From Daphnia carinata (lineage: Eukaryota; Arthropoda; Branchiopoda; Diplostraca; Daphniidae), in the NCBI RefSeq assembly GCF_022539665.2, contig NC_081335.1:1116001-1180000 (forward strand): DNA of 64,000 nt. Reading direction: 5' to 3'. Position 1 is the first letter of the stretch. Every line of letters begins with the position of its first letter. The translations under genes were made by a program, and so were the position numbers. The notes under the pieces were generated by a model, which saw nothing but the letters and a program-made list of their open reading frames with translations, did not search any database and was not told where the DNA came from. Positions 40,998 to 54,962 of this stretch are shown piece by piece.

Positions 40998-41424
40998 ATG
41001 GTATTAATTATTTAAAAATTGAAGTGCATATCTGGGCTCCCTTCCTTTCCGTAGCCCCGTTTCCCCTTGACTCATAATAAGCCCGTAGGGGGTCATGCCC
41101 CTACTGTACGGTATATTAAAAAAAACATATACCGAGGTTTGGAGGGCTCTGGCCGGAAAGGGGACGTGGGGGTCCTCATGGTCCGATGATGGGTTCACGG
41201 AGGGCTGTGTCGCTACCCACAAATCCGAACTAAAGGCTAATCGCTCCTGTAAAAATGTTCCATATCTTCGGCTCTTCTTCCGGTTTCTCTTAGCCAAACA
41301 CCGGGTAATCTCCCCGCTGGGTCAACCAAGGCAGTGTCTCCCCCTGCCTTAGTTGACGGCAACTTTTGAAAGGGCTATTGTGCCTTTTAAAAGTTGCAAA
41401 ACAATTGAATTGTGCAGAGAATTT
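40998..41424 (+). repeat. Diverged extra copy of an arm segment
   Basis: Matches about 9713-10140 of arm A (gaagtgcatatctgggctccc through the polypurine/pyrimidine blocks to ttgcaaaa) but with more substitutions than exist between the four main arms. It breaks off at the T-run where arm C begins, suggesting an older related element or a recombination scar. Confidence 0.7.
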
Positions 41425-41600
41425 TTTTTTTGTCTATCGAAAAAGTATTTTTAATGCTATTATTTTGCATTCACAGAATTTAACGGGGGATCAAATCAAG
41501 TCTGGAAGTGTTACAGGATGGAAGAGTCAGCCTACAGATGAAAAAACACTGAGAGTGCATTACCGTTAAGGTGTGAGGTAAATTAATAGAGTAATGCAAA

Positions 41601-41801
41601 TTGCCTAATGAGAAGTACCATCTTGTGTTAATGAATCCAGTACAACAGCAATCCTTTATAGTTCTGTCACAGCTAGAAGCCTCAAATAATTCTGCTTCTC
41701 TGTCTAAAGAACAACTTGTCCTTTACGTTCAGAGTGTTGGGGAAACTGGGTACTTAAATGGCCCTAAAGATGTTTTAATTTTGCTGCCATTGCAGAGATG
41801 A
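41601..41801 (+). CDS. Arm ORF of 66 residues (arm C)
   Basis: Same frame as 9061-9261 (MPNEKYHLVL...LLPLQR), differing at two positions from arm A and identical to arm D. Unknown function. Confidence 0.35.
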   Translation: MPNEKYHLVLMNPVQQQSFIVLSQLEASNNSASLSKEQLVLYVQSVGETGYLNGPKDVLILLPLQR

Positions 41802-42019
41802 ACATCATACATGGACTCTTTAGGTATGAAAGGATTTTTCTTCAAATAATTTTGAATTTATGACGAAGAATTTCTCCTCCTTTTTGCCAACCAGGTCTAA
41901 TCTACCAAAAAATATTTTATCCAATAGGAAAGGATTTTCATGTACTGGGAACACAACTATCAACAATGCAACATTCTACAGGTGCTAGTTTATCATTCAA
42001 GAGCCTTATACAATGATGT

Positions 42020-42385
42020 TCATCTGCAATTTGTATGTCCTTTCCCAAGCTTCCACCAGAAGTTGAATCTATGAGTCATGTAAGTTACATGATCAACAAT
42101 TGATATGTTTAACGGTGTTGTTTTTCTTTTCTCAATATAGGTTAATAGTAACATTGGATCTGAAAAGATTCTTGGTTGGGGCAAGACACTGAATAAATTG
42201 TATTGATTGGATGGATGACATGACATTTCTATACTTAATTCGGATTCCCCAGACGGTATTTGATATTTAAAAAATTGAAGTGCATATCTGGGCTCCCTTC
42301 TTTTCTGAAGCCCCGTTTCCCCTTGACTCATAATAAGCCCGTAGGGGGTCATGCCCCTACTGTACGGTATATATAAAAACAACAT
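42020..42385 (-). CDS. Arm antisense ORF of 121 residues (arm C)
   Basis: Identical in translation to 9479-9844. Identity between two elements 32 kb apart shows recent spread or gene conversion more than selection on the protein. Confidence 0.35.
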   Translation of the reverse strand: MLFLYIPYSRGMTPYGLIMSQGETGLQKRREPRYALQFFKYQIPSGESELSIEMSCHPSNQYNLFSVLPQPRIFSDPMLLLTYIEKRKTTPLNISIVDHVTYMTHRFNFWWKLGKGHTNCR

Positions 42386-42784
42386 ATACCGAGGTTTGGA
42401 GGGCTCTGGCCGGAAAGGGGACGTGGGGTGCCGCTTCGTCCGATGATGTGTTCACGGAGGGTGACGTGGCTGCCCACAAATCCGAACTAAAGGTTAATCG
42501 CTCCTGTAAAAATGTTCCAAATCTTCAGCTCTTCTTCCGGCTTCTCTTAGCCAATCACCGGGTAATCTCCCCGGTGGGTCAACAAGGCAGTGTCTCCCCC
42601 TGCCTGGGTTGACGGCAACTTTTGAAAGGGCTATTGTGCCTTTTTAAAGTTGCAAAAATAATTGTAATGTGCAGAGAATTGTCAATAAATTTTTTTTTAT
42701 AAAATATGTTTTGCAAAATTTATTTCTTTCATTGTCTGTGTTCACACATTACATTTATCAACTTTTTTTTTTATTTAGCTTGCT

Positions 42785-43441
42785 TAATTCTCCTTTATTG
42801 TTTATGCCACGTTTAATGGTAAGCATTGTTTCCATTGGTTTATCGTTTATCTGTAAGCATTCAATTATTATCCAGGGATCGAACACTGGATGTTCGGCAT
42901 TCCGCGCCGATGCTCTACCAATGAGCCATGAATCATATGATGTCTTGTTGGCTTTTTTCTAGTGACTTGCGGACTTGCATTTTCATTTTGAATAAAACTG
43001 AAATGCAATACTGCAATATTATATTCTCCATTTAGATGTAGATGTTTATACATCTAGTAAGATTTGAACCCAGGGTAACAGTTATCGCAGATGAATGCTC
43101 TACCACAGAGCTATGGACCTTATAAAAGCAATAGAAAGATAAACATATAGTTGTGAAAGACTGCATAAACATCCTAGACGATAACATATGATATGCGATA
43201 ATAAAAAATTTAGATATATCTCGTGGCTCAATGTTAGAGCATAGGCGTTGCACGCTGAATGTCTGGGGATCGATTCCCATGCCAGTAAAACAATATACAA
43301 ATACAAAATTACTTCAGAAAATATCAAGGTATTACACGTTGATCCTTGTCTAAGTTCAAGAATTCAAAAAGTGTAATAAATAATAATTGAATACTTACAG
43401 ATAAACGATACTACTGTGGCAAATACAGTAAAGATGAATTG
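42785..43441. repeat. Spacer of element 2, inverted relative to element 1
   Basis: Same 657 bp as 10244-10900 but reversed between the arms: it begins ttaattctcctttattg, the reverse complement of the right end of the first spacer, and ends cagtaaagatgaattgagc, the reverse complement of its left end. The three tRNA-like blocks are at 42870-42934 (-), 43054-43119 (-) and 43217-43284 (+). Confidence 0.85.
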
Positions 43442-43840
43442 AGCAAGCTAAATAAAAAAAAAAGTTGATAAATGTAATGTGTGAACACAGACAATGAAAG
43501 AAATAAATTTTGCAAAAAATATTTTATAAAAAAAAATTTATTGACAATTCTCTGCTCATTACAATTATTTTTGCAACTTTAAAAAGGCACAATAGCCCTT
43601 TCAAAAGTTGCCGTCAACCCAGGCAGGGGGAGACACTGCCTTGTTGACCCACCGGGGAGATTACCCGGTGATTGGCTAAGAGAAGCCGGAAGAAGAGCTG
43701 AAGATTTGGAACATTTTTACAGGAGCGATTAACCTTTAGTTCGGATTTGTGGGCAGCCACGTCACCCTCCGTGAACACATCATCGGACGAAGCGGCACCC
43801 CACGTCCCCTTTCCGGCCAGAGCCCTCCAAACCTCGGTAT

Positions 43841-44206
43841 ATGTTGTTTTTATATATACCGTACAGTAGGGGCATGACCCCCTACGGGCTTATTATGAGT
43901 CAAGGGGAAACGGGGCTTCAGAAAAGAAGGGAGCCCAGATATGCACTTCAATTTTTTAAATATCAAATACCGTCTGGGGAATCCGAATTAAGTACAGAAA
44001 TGTCATGTCATCCATCCAATCAATACAATTTATTCAGTGTCTTGCCCCAACCAAGAATCTTTTCAGATCCAATGTTACTATTAACCTATATTGAGAAAAG
44101 AAAAACAACACCGTTAAACATATCAATTGTTGATCATGTAACTTACATGACTCATAGATTCAACTTCTGGTGGAAGCTTGGGAAAGGACATACAAATTGC
44201 AGATGA
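43841..44206 (+). CDS. Arm antisense ORF of 121 residues (arm D)
   Basis: One residue (Thr for Ile in the SIEMS stretch) differs from the copies in arms A and C. Unknown function. Confidence 0.35.
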   Translation: MLFLYIPYSRGMTPYGLIMSQGETGLQKRREPRYALQFFKYQIPSGESELSTEMSCHPSNQYNLFSVLPQPRIFSDPMLLLTYIEKRKTTPLNISIVDHVTYMTHRFNFWWKLGKGHTNCR

Positions 44207-44424
44207 ACATCATTGTATAAGGCTCTTGAATGATAAACTAGCACCTGTAGAATGTTGCATTGTTGATAGTTGTGTTCCCAGTACATGAAAATCCTTTCCT
44301 ATTGGATAAAATATTTTTTGGTAGATTAGACCTGGTTGGCAAAAAGGAGGAGAAATTCTTCGTCATAAATTCAAAATTATTTGAAGAAAAATCCTTTCAT
44401 ACCTAAAGAGTCCATGTATGATGT

Positions 44425-44625
44425 TCATCTCTGCAATGGCAGCAAAATTAAAACATCTTTAGGGCCATTTAAGTACCCAGTTTCCCCAACACTCTGAACG
44501 TAAAGGACAAGTTGTTCTTTAGACAGAGAAGCAGAATTATTTGAGGCTTCTAGCTGTGACAGAACTATAAAGGATTGCTGTTGTACTGGATTCATTAACA
44601 CAAGATGGTACTTCTCATTAGGCAA
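44425..44625 (-). CDS. Arm ORF of 66 residues (arm D)
   Basis: Identical in translation to the arm C copy at 41601-41801. Unknown function. Confidence 0.35.
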   Translation of the reverse strand: MPNEKYHLVLMNPVQQQSFIVLSQLEASNNSASLSKEQLVLYVQSVGETGYLNGPKDVLILLPLQR

Positions 44626-44656
44626 TTTGCATTACTCTATTAATTTACCTCACACC

Positions 44657-45417
44657 TTAACGGTAATGCACTCTCAGTGTTTTTTCATCTGTAGGCTGAC
44701 TCTTCCATCCTGTAACACTTCCAGACTTGATTTGATCCCCCGTTAAATTCTGTGAATGCAAAATAATAGCATTAAAAATACTTTTTCGATAGACAAAAAA
44801 CCGAAAAGTACCTAATCCATGTTTCATGTTGAACTTGTGCCATTTCTGGGTTTCTGTACCACACCCATTTTCGGCCCAAATACGGTCCACAATTGTTCAG
44901 TTCCTTCACTGCATGGGCTTATTACTAATGATTCTTTTAGTGCAGCACTAACAGAATTTAAATTTAACACACTGTCAGGTGGTGGACTGAATAACTAAAC
45001 AATAAATAATTGTTTTTTAAAATTCTATACTTATTTTGAATTCTTATTTGAAAAGTTTAGGTACCTGGCTGTGTTCGCCTAATGCCAACTCATCCTCACA
45101 TTCAGTTAGGGATGAGTTTTGAAAAACCTCCTTCACTGTTTGGAAACTGTTCCATTCCAATTTGTTCTTTTCCCCTAGCTGAGCTTGTAGACTCAAAATT
45201 TGAGCTAAAAAACACGAATGAATAAAAGCAAATAAATAGAATCATTACGTATTAGGCCTACGATCCTTAGCTTTGTTGTTATCTAATATTTTGTGTTGTT
45301 CCAATAACTGGGCCTGCAGCTTCATAATTTGATCTAATAAACAATAATTAATAATTGAAAACCAATATAATAATGTTTATACTTACCATTTTTTTGTTTT
45401 ATTATCTTATCCATTTT
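44657..45417 (-). pseudogene. Arm gene copy D with frameshift
   Basis: Counterpart of the five-exon gene at 12143-12874. Exons begin MDKIIKQK and keep the LQAQLLEQHK and LQAQLGEKNK coiled-coil stretches, but a one-base deletion near 44885 disrupts the fourth exon after EQLW. Splice sites look preserved. Confidence 0.45.
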
Positions 45418-45519
45418 TCAATTGTTCCTCCAGCCACGCGTTATTCTCCATCCACGCTACTGATCTATCTGCGAATGGCATCCAATGGACTGAAATTGCC
45501 TATGCCAGTAATAACGAGT

Positions 45520-45920
45520 CTGAGCGGTAGATGACTACGTGTCGGAAAAAAAGAAAAAAGTGTGTTTTTTTTTGTTTTTTTTGACGAAATTTTTTTTTTT
45601 TTTTTTCGGGGAAAACGGATTGCCATACGCCTACACATTCGTATCAAGCTTTTCCAGCATGTCTCACCTTTGGCATTCGTTTGCTTTCTGCTGGCATTTG
45701 TTTCGGTTACTGTCACCATCTACCGACCGGTAGATGGCGGTAGCAGGGAAACAGAAAAAAAGGCCGATATTTTTTTTTTTTTTGGGTAAAACGGATTGCC
45801 ATATATATATATAGAGAATTAACTAGAAATCTGACCGTAGATGGCAGCAGTAAAACAGAAAAAAATATATATATATATTTTTTTTTTGGGGGGTGGGGGG
45901 AGGTAAAACGGGTTGCCATA
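45520..45920. repeat. Three tandem terminal modules
   Basis: Three successive modules, each with a gtagatgRc motif, an A/T homopolymer and a closing g(g)taaaacggattgccata: about 45526-45627, 45729-45803 and 45836-45921. The last two differ in homopolymer length and contain (TA)n. The same pair of motifs marks both ends of element 1, so the modules look like stacked element ends. Confidence 0.65.
45628..45749 (-). repeat. Right outer terminal inverted repeat of element 2
   Basis: Inverse of 39706-39828. It sits directly outside arm D, so the arm D end and the outer repeat are adjacent. Confidence 0.85.
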
Positions 45921-46369
45921 AATAATGGTCATCCTCGTAACAAAACCATTTTTCGTTTTTCGAATGGCTCATTCGACCAAGCTTTAAAACCTAGTCGTAT
46001 AGGGCGCAGAGTACGACTCTGCAGCTAGCAATACCAGTTTACCGGTAGGAGGCTTGGCATTCGTTTTCGTTTGTATTTTTTATTGTTGATTTAAGTCAAC
46101 TGAAATTGACAAATAACAATATAATTGAAACAAGTAAAAGAAGTTTCTACAAGTTCGATCTGGAGGCGCAATATTATTGTGGAAGAGACAAAATAACAAA
46201 AAAAAAATAAGACACCGAATTGTTTATCACGTAAAGGTTTTTTACGATTTAGACCGGGCCATTACATTGTGCAATATTAACTGTAGAACGAGAAATAAAG
46301 TTGACGGAAGCAATGACTACCACACTTGGGTGAATATAGTTGTTTCTTTTAAATACTATTTCTTAGGAA
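45921..46369. other. Spacer after element 2
   Basis: 3' flank of TMEM245. Short ORF of 84 codons (46177-46431) overlaps the real gene and is not supported. Confidence 0.4.
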
Positions 46370-49371
<3,002 letters not shown>

Positions 49372-51048
49372 TTTCAAAGATCTTTTTCTTGCGTTGAATA
49401 TTTTAGTTTCAATTATGTGACATTCGCTAGGTTTTACAACAAGGAGCTACTGTGTACACTACAGCGATCAAAAAGCATCAGAGAGCTGAAGTTATTGGTA
49501 AAAGCTGAATGTTTCCTTGCAAACTTAATGAAATTCATGGCACTTGATAACTGAAACAGTTCAGAAGGAACGAACGCTTCTCAAACTTGTATTGACACAA
49601 AATGCGTCTGTTCTTTCATTTGTTTTTAAAAACAAGACGCTGTTGCCGCGTGTTTATGTATTGATTCGACAAATTCTTTTACCTCTGTTTTTACGCCCAA
49701 AAACTTGCGAGTGGATTGTGGAAAGGAAAACATATTTCTAGGACAACTAGAATTCACGATGCAGTCTGAGGGAAAATAAAATAAATTTTTCTCTCAGATG
49801 GCAATATGACCGCGGTGCAAGCGTGCAACGATGGAAAAACTACCGCTTCTATTAGGACCAATATTGTAAGGAGGAGAAATAGTCTACGACATGTTATGTT
49901 ACCGAAATTTTAGAGTTTGTCATAATGCAAACAAACTACTGGGTGGTGTAAAACGGGAAAAAAAACATGCAGTGTATGACTTCTACGAGGTGCCATGTAA
50001 GTGACGGGTAGCATTCTATGTTTTCACGTAAGGAAACCTCATAAGCATAATTTACCATAGTGCTAATGATCGAAAAGAGGCAGTGAAAATGCCATAACTC
50101 TAAGAACACAATCGATTATTTTGTTCTTCCTCAGTTTTAGGTTACATGCCTTTGTCAAAGTTTTGATCGTCAGCGTAAATCCCCAATTTTAATAATTCCT
50201 TCGAATGATTGCTGTTGGCCTACTTACGAATGGATGAGGAAATTAAGCAAAAGTCTTTTGTTTGAATAATATTAAATGACGAAAGTCAAGTGAACGGCAT
50301 GCATTTCCAGTTGGGGGATAGCACTTAATGCCACTTCATTCCCCTTTCTTTGTGTCGTCTGCTGGCAACAAAGGCCTACAGCAACTATTCACCGAGGAAA
50401 TAAAACTGTCAGTTGCATCCATTTTGCGGCTGAATTACCCGTCCATCCCACTGCGTTCAATCGACTGAAAGAATCAAACAAATGCATTTCTACCCCACCT
50501 TGAGAAGTTATCCTCCACAAAACGAAACAATAAAACCAAAAGCATAGCAATGACTTGTTTGAAAAAATTTAGATTAGCAAGAACAGAACGTCCAAATGAA
50601 AATCGCAGAATGCAACGGTTTCTAGCTTTTTACTTGTTAAACCTAAATGAAATTGTAGGCCATCTGTGATGTAATCTAATCATAATTGGTGACATCATAA
50701 GCAGCAATAGCCTGAAAATAAAATGTTGTTCAGACTTTTTCCTAGAACGACTTAATAAACCAATTCCTCAGGCAGGGTATGTTGGGTGGCATGCATTTTA
50801 ATCCCGCGACAGGAAGGGGTGTCGTGGGGAAAAGGAATCCTCATCAGGTTCGTAATCCAATTAAGAAAAAAAAGGAAACACGCGTTTGCGTCAGCCGCTA
50901 GATGTTATTTTTTGTTTACCAACGTTGTAGTTGTATAAATACCGTGCTCACACCTGCGTTCACCATTACCGTGTTGGGTTTAGAACGGCCTTTACACTTC
51001 AGCCGGACGTTTCTGTATTTGTCCAGTAACTTTTCTCACCTAAGTAAT
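49372..51048. other. Divergent intergenic region
   Basis: Separates TMEM245 (-) and the EF-hand gene (+), so it holds both promoters. No domain-bearing ORF or repeat found. Confidence 0.5.
50934..50940 (+). promoter_or_regulatory. TATA box of EF-hand gene
   Basis: tataaat, 109 bp before the ATG at 51049, followed about 30 bp on by a pyrimidine/ca-containing stretch (gttcaccatt) suitable as an initiator. Strong TATA promoters are typical of abundant muscle-type genes. Not tested. Confidence 0.5.
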
Positions 51049-52024
51049 ATGGACGATTACACCAAGCGACTAGTGCTTTGCTTCAGCGAGAAACTCGACC
51101 AGGCTAAAGTCGGTTACATCGAGTGGGACTCGTTCAAACTTATGGCCATGGTATAGTATACTGGTGGACATTTAGTGTGTAGTTTTGCTGAAGAGAAACA
51201 AGTTTGATGTTTGTATACTATCGGTCGCTTTTTCCCACAGAGAGCCACTTTCCAGCAGTGCGGTGGAAGTCACCAAGATGACGTTTACCAGAAATATTTG
51301 CAACAGTCCAAGTTGTGGTGGGATTCTTTGGTTCGCGACGTCGGCGCCGACGCCCACGGACGAGTATGAAATGATTGCCAAAACGGCCAACGGCCAACGG
51401 CCTTTTTTTTGGTCTACTTCCAAAATAACGTCAAATGATGCATTGTTACAACATTGCAATTCGTATTGAATAACAGGTTCACTACGTCGACATGTCCAAC
51501 TATGTTCGCCGCATTTCCAAAGACGCCAAAGACTTTGAACAACTGCCGGAATTTATCAAGAATTTGGCCAATCTCGTCTTCCTCATGAACGACAAGAAAG
51601 GTTACAAGATCAAACAATACTCTTTGCTTAATTAAGTATCGGCCAGCTTTTAAAACATTTTGTCCTTGATGGACTATTAGCTGACGGTAAATGGGACTTG
51701 GAAGAGTACCGGAATGGAGCTGTCGGTTGGTGTCGTTACGTCACTGGCATCAACGATATTGACGCAGCCTACGAAACGTTGCTCACGGTATAACTTTGTG
51801 CATTATCTAAAAAAGAAAAATAAAGCGAAAGAATTCTATATTCAACGACAATACTTGACATGCAGGCAAAGGACGTTGATCGAACTATTTCATTCGAGCG
51901 TTACAAGGAACTCGTCGTCGAGTTCTTCACGTCGGAGGACAGCAACACTCCAGCCCGTCACATTTTCGGCCCTCTTGAACTAGCCAACATTGATTTGGCT
52001 CTAACTACTAGCTCCAAACAGTAA
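51049..52024 (+). CDS. Sarcoplasmic calcium-binding-like EF-hand protein
   Basis: Cytosolic EF-hand protein of the arthropod sarcoplasmic calcium-binding/calexcitin family, probably a calcium buffer in muscle or neurons. Exons 51049-51150, 51241-51363, 51477-51600, 51681-51787 and 51866-52024 give 204 residues (family about 190-200). One good EF loop spans the exon 3/4 junction: DKKADGKWDLEE has acidic ligands at 1, 5, 9, 12 and Gly at 6. The other three positions (around GYIEWD, GADAHGRVHYVD and AKDVDRTISFER) are degenerate. The C-terminus RHIFGPLE matches the FGPL end of crustacean SCPs. The start is MDDYTKRL; an upstream in-frame extension lacks an ATG before the TATA box other than 50902. 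With one intact loop, calcium binding may be weaker than in classic SCPs. Confidence 0.8.
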
Positions 52025-54962
52025 AGATTGCTGTGAGTGACGATATGAGAGGTCGAGCCTGAAAGTGAATAATGATTCCCCGTCTGGAAAAGAAAAAGGA
52101 GAAAATGATTATTTTAGTTTTAATTTAATCTTTTCTTTCCATTACCTTATCCTATGTTTCTTTATGTTAGTTTGTTTTCTTTGTGGATATTACAAGACGC
52201 AATTGCGCGTTCGCTTCTTCGTTTTTGGATTTTTTACTAAAAGTTTAATTGAAAAGGGATAGATTTATTTATTACAAATTCAATTCTGTTTGTTTTCTTC
52301 CCATCTGTTTTTTTTTTTCTAAGCCTCAAAAGAATGTGTTTACTAATTCCTTTTGGGCCAATTCTTCTCGCTTGCAAAATGTCAGACAGCAGTGAGCGAT
52401 GAAAAACTACTGCAGATTACTGACGAGTGTCCCGTAGATGTTAAACAAGTCGGTTTACGCGGTGACAGAAGATCTAACTTTATCAGGGCGACGGGGACTT
52501 TCCCGAGAATTTTCTTCCACAAATTTTAGTTTCTTCTATCCCACAATGCAAAGTCAACTGTCATTTTTATGGTTTTCCTTCTCTGTTTTTCCTAGGGATA
52601 CAAACAGGACGTCCAACCGCAAAAACTTTTCTTGAAATTGTTCCCAATTTTAGACCATGTTTTACTTCTTGTAAAAGAAAATACCTTGTGATTAAATGGG
52701 GAGACCCTACAAAATTCAAAAATTTTTGGGTCGTTTATCGACGCGTTGAGTGACTCAGATGCAAAACCATCAACCATGTCGACTGGGACCTGCCGAACAA
52801 ACTGTCCTCGACAAGCACTTTAACCATAAAAGCTACAATAAAAAGAAAACGAAATAGGTATTTTTGCGCTGTAAAAACACACCTTGTTTGCACTAAAACG
52901 ATGCATAATACATACCTGTAGTGCACACTCTTGTGTATAGACCTTTATACGTATCCGCAGGATGGCGTCCACAGCTGGCCACGTCCACCAGCATTTTATG
53001 TCATCGTCAATGTTTCTTTAATATAAAGGCCATCGGGTTATTCAGTGACACATGGCACACAAACGTTTTTTTTTTACCGTCTTTTGAACTGGAATAGCCT
53101 GCAATATCGGGAATTGAGATAGCAATAAAAAAAAAATAAAAGTAAGATGGGCCATGACCCTATATAGGTCATGGATACAAACGTAAAGAAAAATAAAATT
53201 GTCAAAAGGGACGAAAACAAAGGAACTTCAAAAAAAAGAAGACAAGGGTCTAGAAGATGTTAAGTAATCTCTGTCCCAGCTTCTAGGATGTCTGCCTTCG
53301 ATGCTGGCCGGTATTAAACGAGTATTCCCGTATCCCATCGTACGATCTTGGGTGATCGATAACCCCAACGGCCACCCCCGATTCTTTTTCTGAAATACTT
53401 TTCTCATCTTTTTTTTCTCTTTAATGTTCTATTGCTTTCGCAAAGCGAGCCGATGAAAAGAAACAAATAAAAAACATGAGGATCGAACTGTATGAATGCG
53501 AATCGCAATATCGCACGCTACTATAAATGTTTCTTTTTTCGTTTCTATCCATTTTATTTTCGATTTCTTTCTTGCCAGCTGCGTCGTTTGAGCACGTTCT
53601 CTTGTGAGACGATGATGGCTGCTCGATTTTCCTTTTTCGTCAAGACCTCGTTGATCTTCCTACTCGGCTGTTAACCTTTCTATTCTATTAAAGTGCATAG
53701 ACACACCTTTAACGGGTAGGGATCGACAACAACAAATGTAATCTTTGATCCTAGGCAGCTGATAGACACCCGTCCAACAGCGTCTTTGCGCTCTTAACGA
53801 TCCAACATTCTGTTTCGAGTAAGGAGAGCTCGTGCTAACGGCGCTATCTTATGTTCTCTTTTCATTTTTTTTTTGTTGTTGTTATGCTCACGCTTTTTCG
53901 TTTTTCACGATGTTTTTCAACAAAATGACAAAAAGAATAGATGCTTGAAAGACTACAGTTGTGCTAGCATAAAACATCTCCTGGAAACGAGCACTGAACG
54001 ATGCAAAAAAAAAAAAAAAAGGGGGAGATGTTTACCCAACGAAAGCGTAATAGTTTTAGATATGAAAGTATTACCAACATTTTGTCATTGACGGGAAAAA
54101 AATAAATTCAGAGGCAAAAGATAAAAGAAAATTTTGTTTTTTTAAACTTACATTCTATAGTAGTTGTTCCTTTTATTCTCTCGCATTTTTTTTTCCCGGA
54201 GTTGCTCCCGCCAAGTGCAAATTGCTGTCGACTCCCCCGGATGTCCTTTTAAATTCTTTTTTTTCTCTTGTCGGTTTTTGATTAAGTATTCATGAGTAGT
54301 CACGTCTTCTTCGGTGTCTCTTTGTCTTGCCTTTTTGTTTCCTTTTCGTTCCGTCAATGCATCTCGGCCACTACACGTACACGCTGATTTCCCGCTAGAT
54401 GTGCTTGCAAAGCAGTCACTGCATAATAATCAAGCCAACATTTAAACACGAAATGATACAGGATCAGTTCACATATTATATCGTTCGACATTGTGCGTTA
54501 AAGACGGGCGAAGAAGCACAAGAAAAGAAAAAATAATCGTGATAATGACGCAATTAGTCTCGTTGCACGTGTGTACACGCAAGCTATCTATCAAACAAAG
54601 AATAGCTCCCTATATACATATAACCACAATACGAATTATAAAGACCCACGGTTTTGCTGCGCTTGTCTGTTGCGGCTGAATCGAAGGGGCGGTCGTCAGG
54701 CATCTTTTGTACATGGAAGTCTCGGTGGCTGCGCTCTTCTGACTCGGGATTTCTACACGCTCCCGACGTGTGTGTATGTACCCTCTATGAAACGTCTAGC
54801 AAGGAGGGGGGACGGGAAAAAACGCTTTGCGACTGAGTTGGCTTTCAGTCGACGCTGTGCCACCCAACAGAACGGACGCACTCCATTTTTGACGAGGACA
54901 TTTACGCCCAGCTTCTCCAGCATCTCACGTCTGCGCGCTGTTATTTTTTTTTTTGCGCCGCG
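52025..54962. other. Long spacer upstream of the nicotinic receptor gene
   Basis: Holds the 3' UTR of the EF-hand gene and the 5' region of the receptor gene. Many A/T homopolymers. ORFs of up to 76 codons have no domain. A 5' UTR exon could be hidden here. Confidence 0.45.

Larger units (their letters stand above)
41430..42784 (+). repeat. Left arm C of palindromic element 2 (truncated)
   Basis: Matches arm A from about 8890 to 10243, but the outer part, including the first exons of the arm gene, is missing. Over the shared part it is almost identical to arm A and the inverse of arm D. Confidence 0.85.
43442..45627 (-). repeat. Right arm D of palindromic element 2
   Basis: Full-length arm similar to arm B. 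The arm gene is present (first ATG near 45417, exons through 44660) but one C is missing in the run near 44885 (cggtcc against cggtccc in arm B), shifting the frame after EQLW. It keeps the 66-residue ORF at 44425-44625 and the 121-residue ORF at 43841-44206. It ends in a poly-T tract and ggggaaaacggattgccat. Confidence 0.85.
39706..45749. mobile_element. Composite element 2 with 120 bp terminal inverted repeats
   Basis: Outer ends are inverted copies of about 122 bp (39706-39828 and 45628-45749), differing at very few positions. Each contains a hairpin made of ccatctaccg and cggtagatgg facing each other. Inside are a unique stretch (39829-40997), a diverged copy of an arm segment (40998-41424), and a second copy of the palindromic element (41430-45627). 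It may be an older element that received, or recombined with, the palindromic one. No transposase recognised. Confidence 0.75.
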
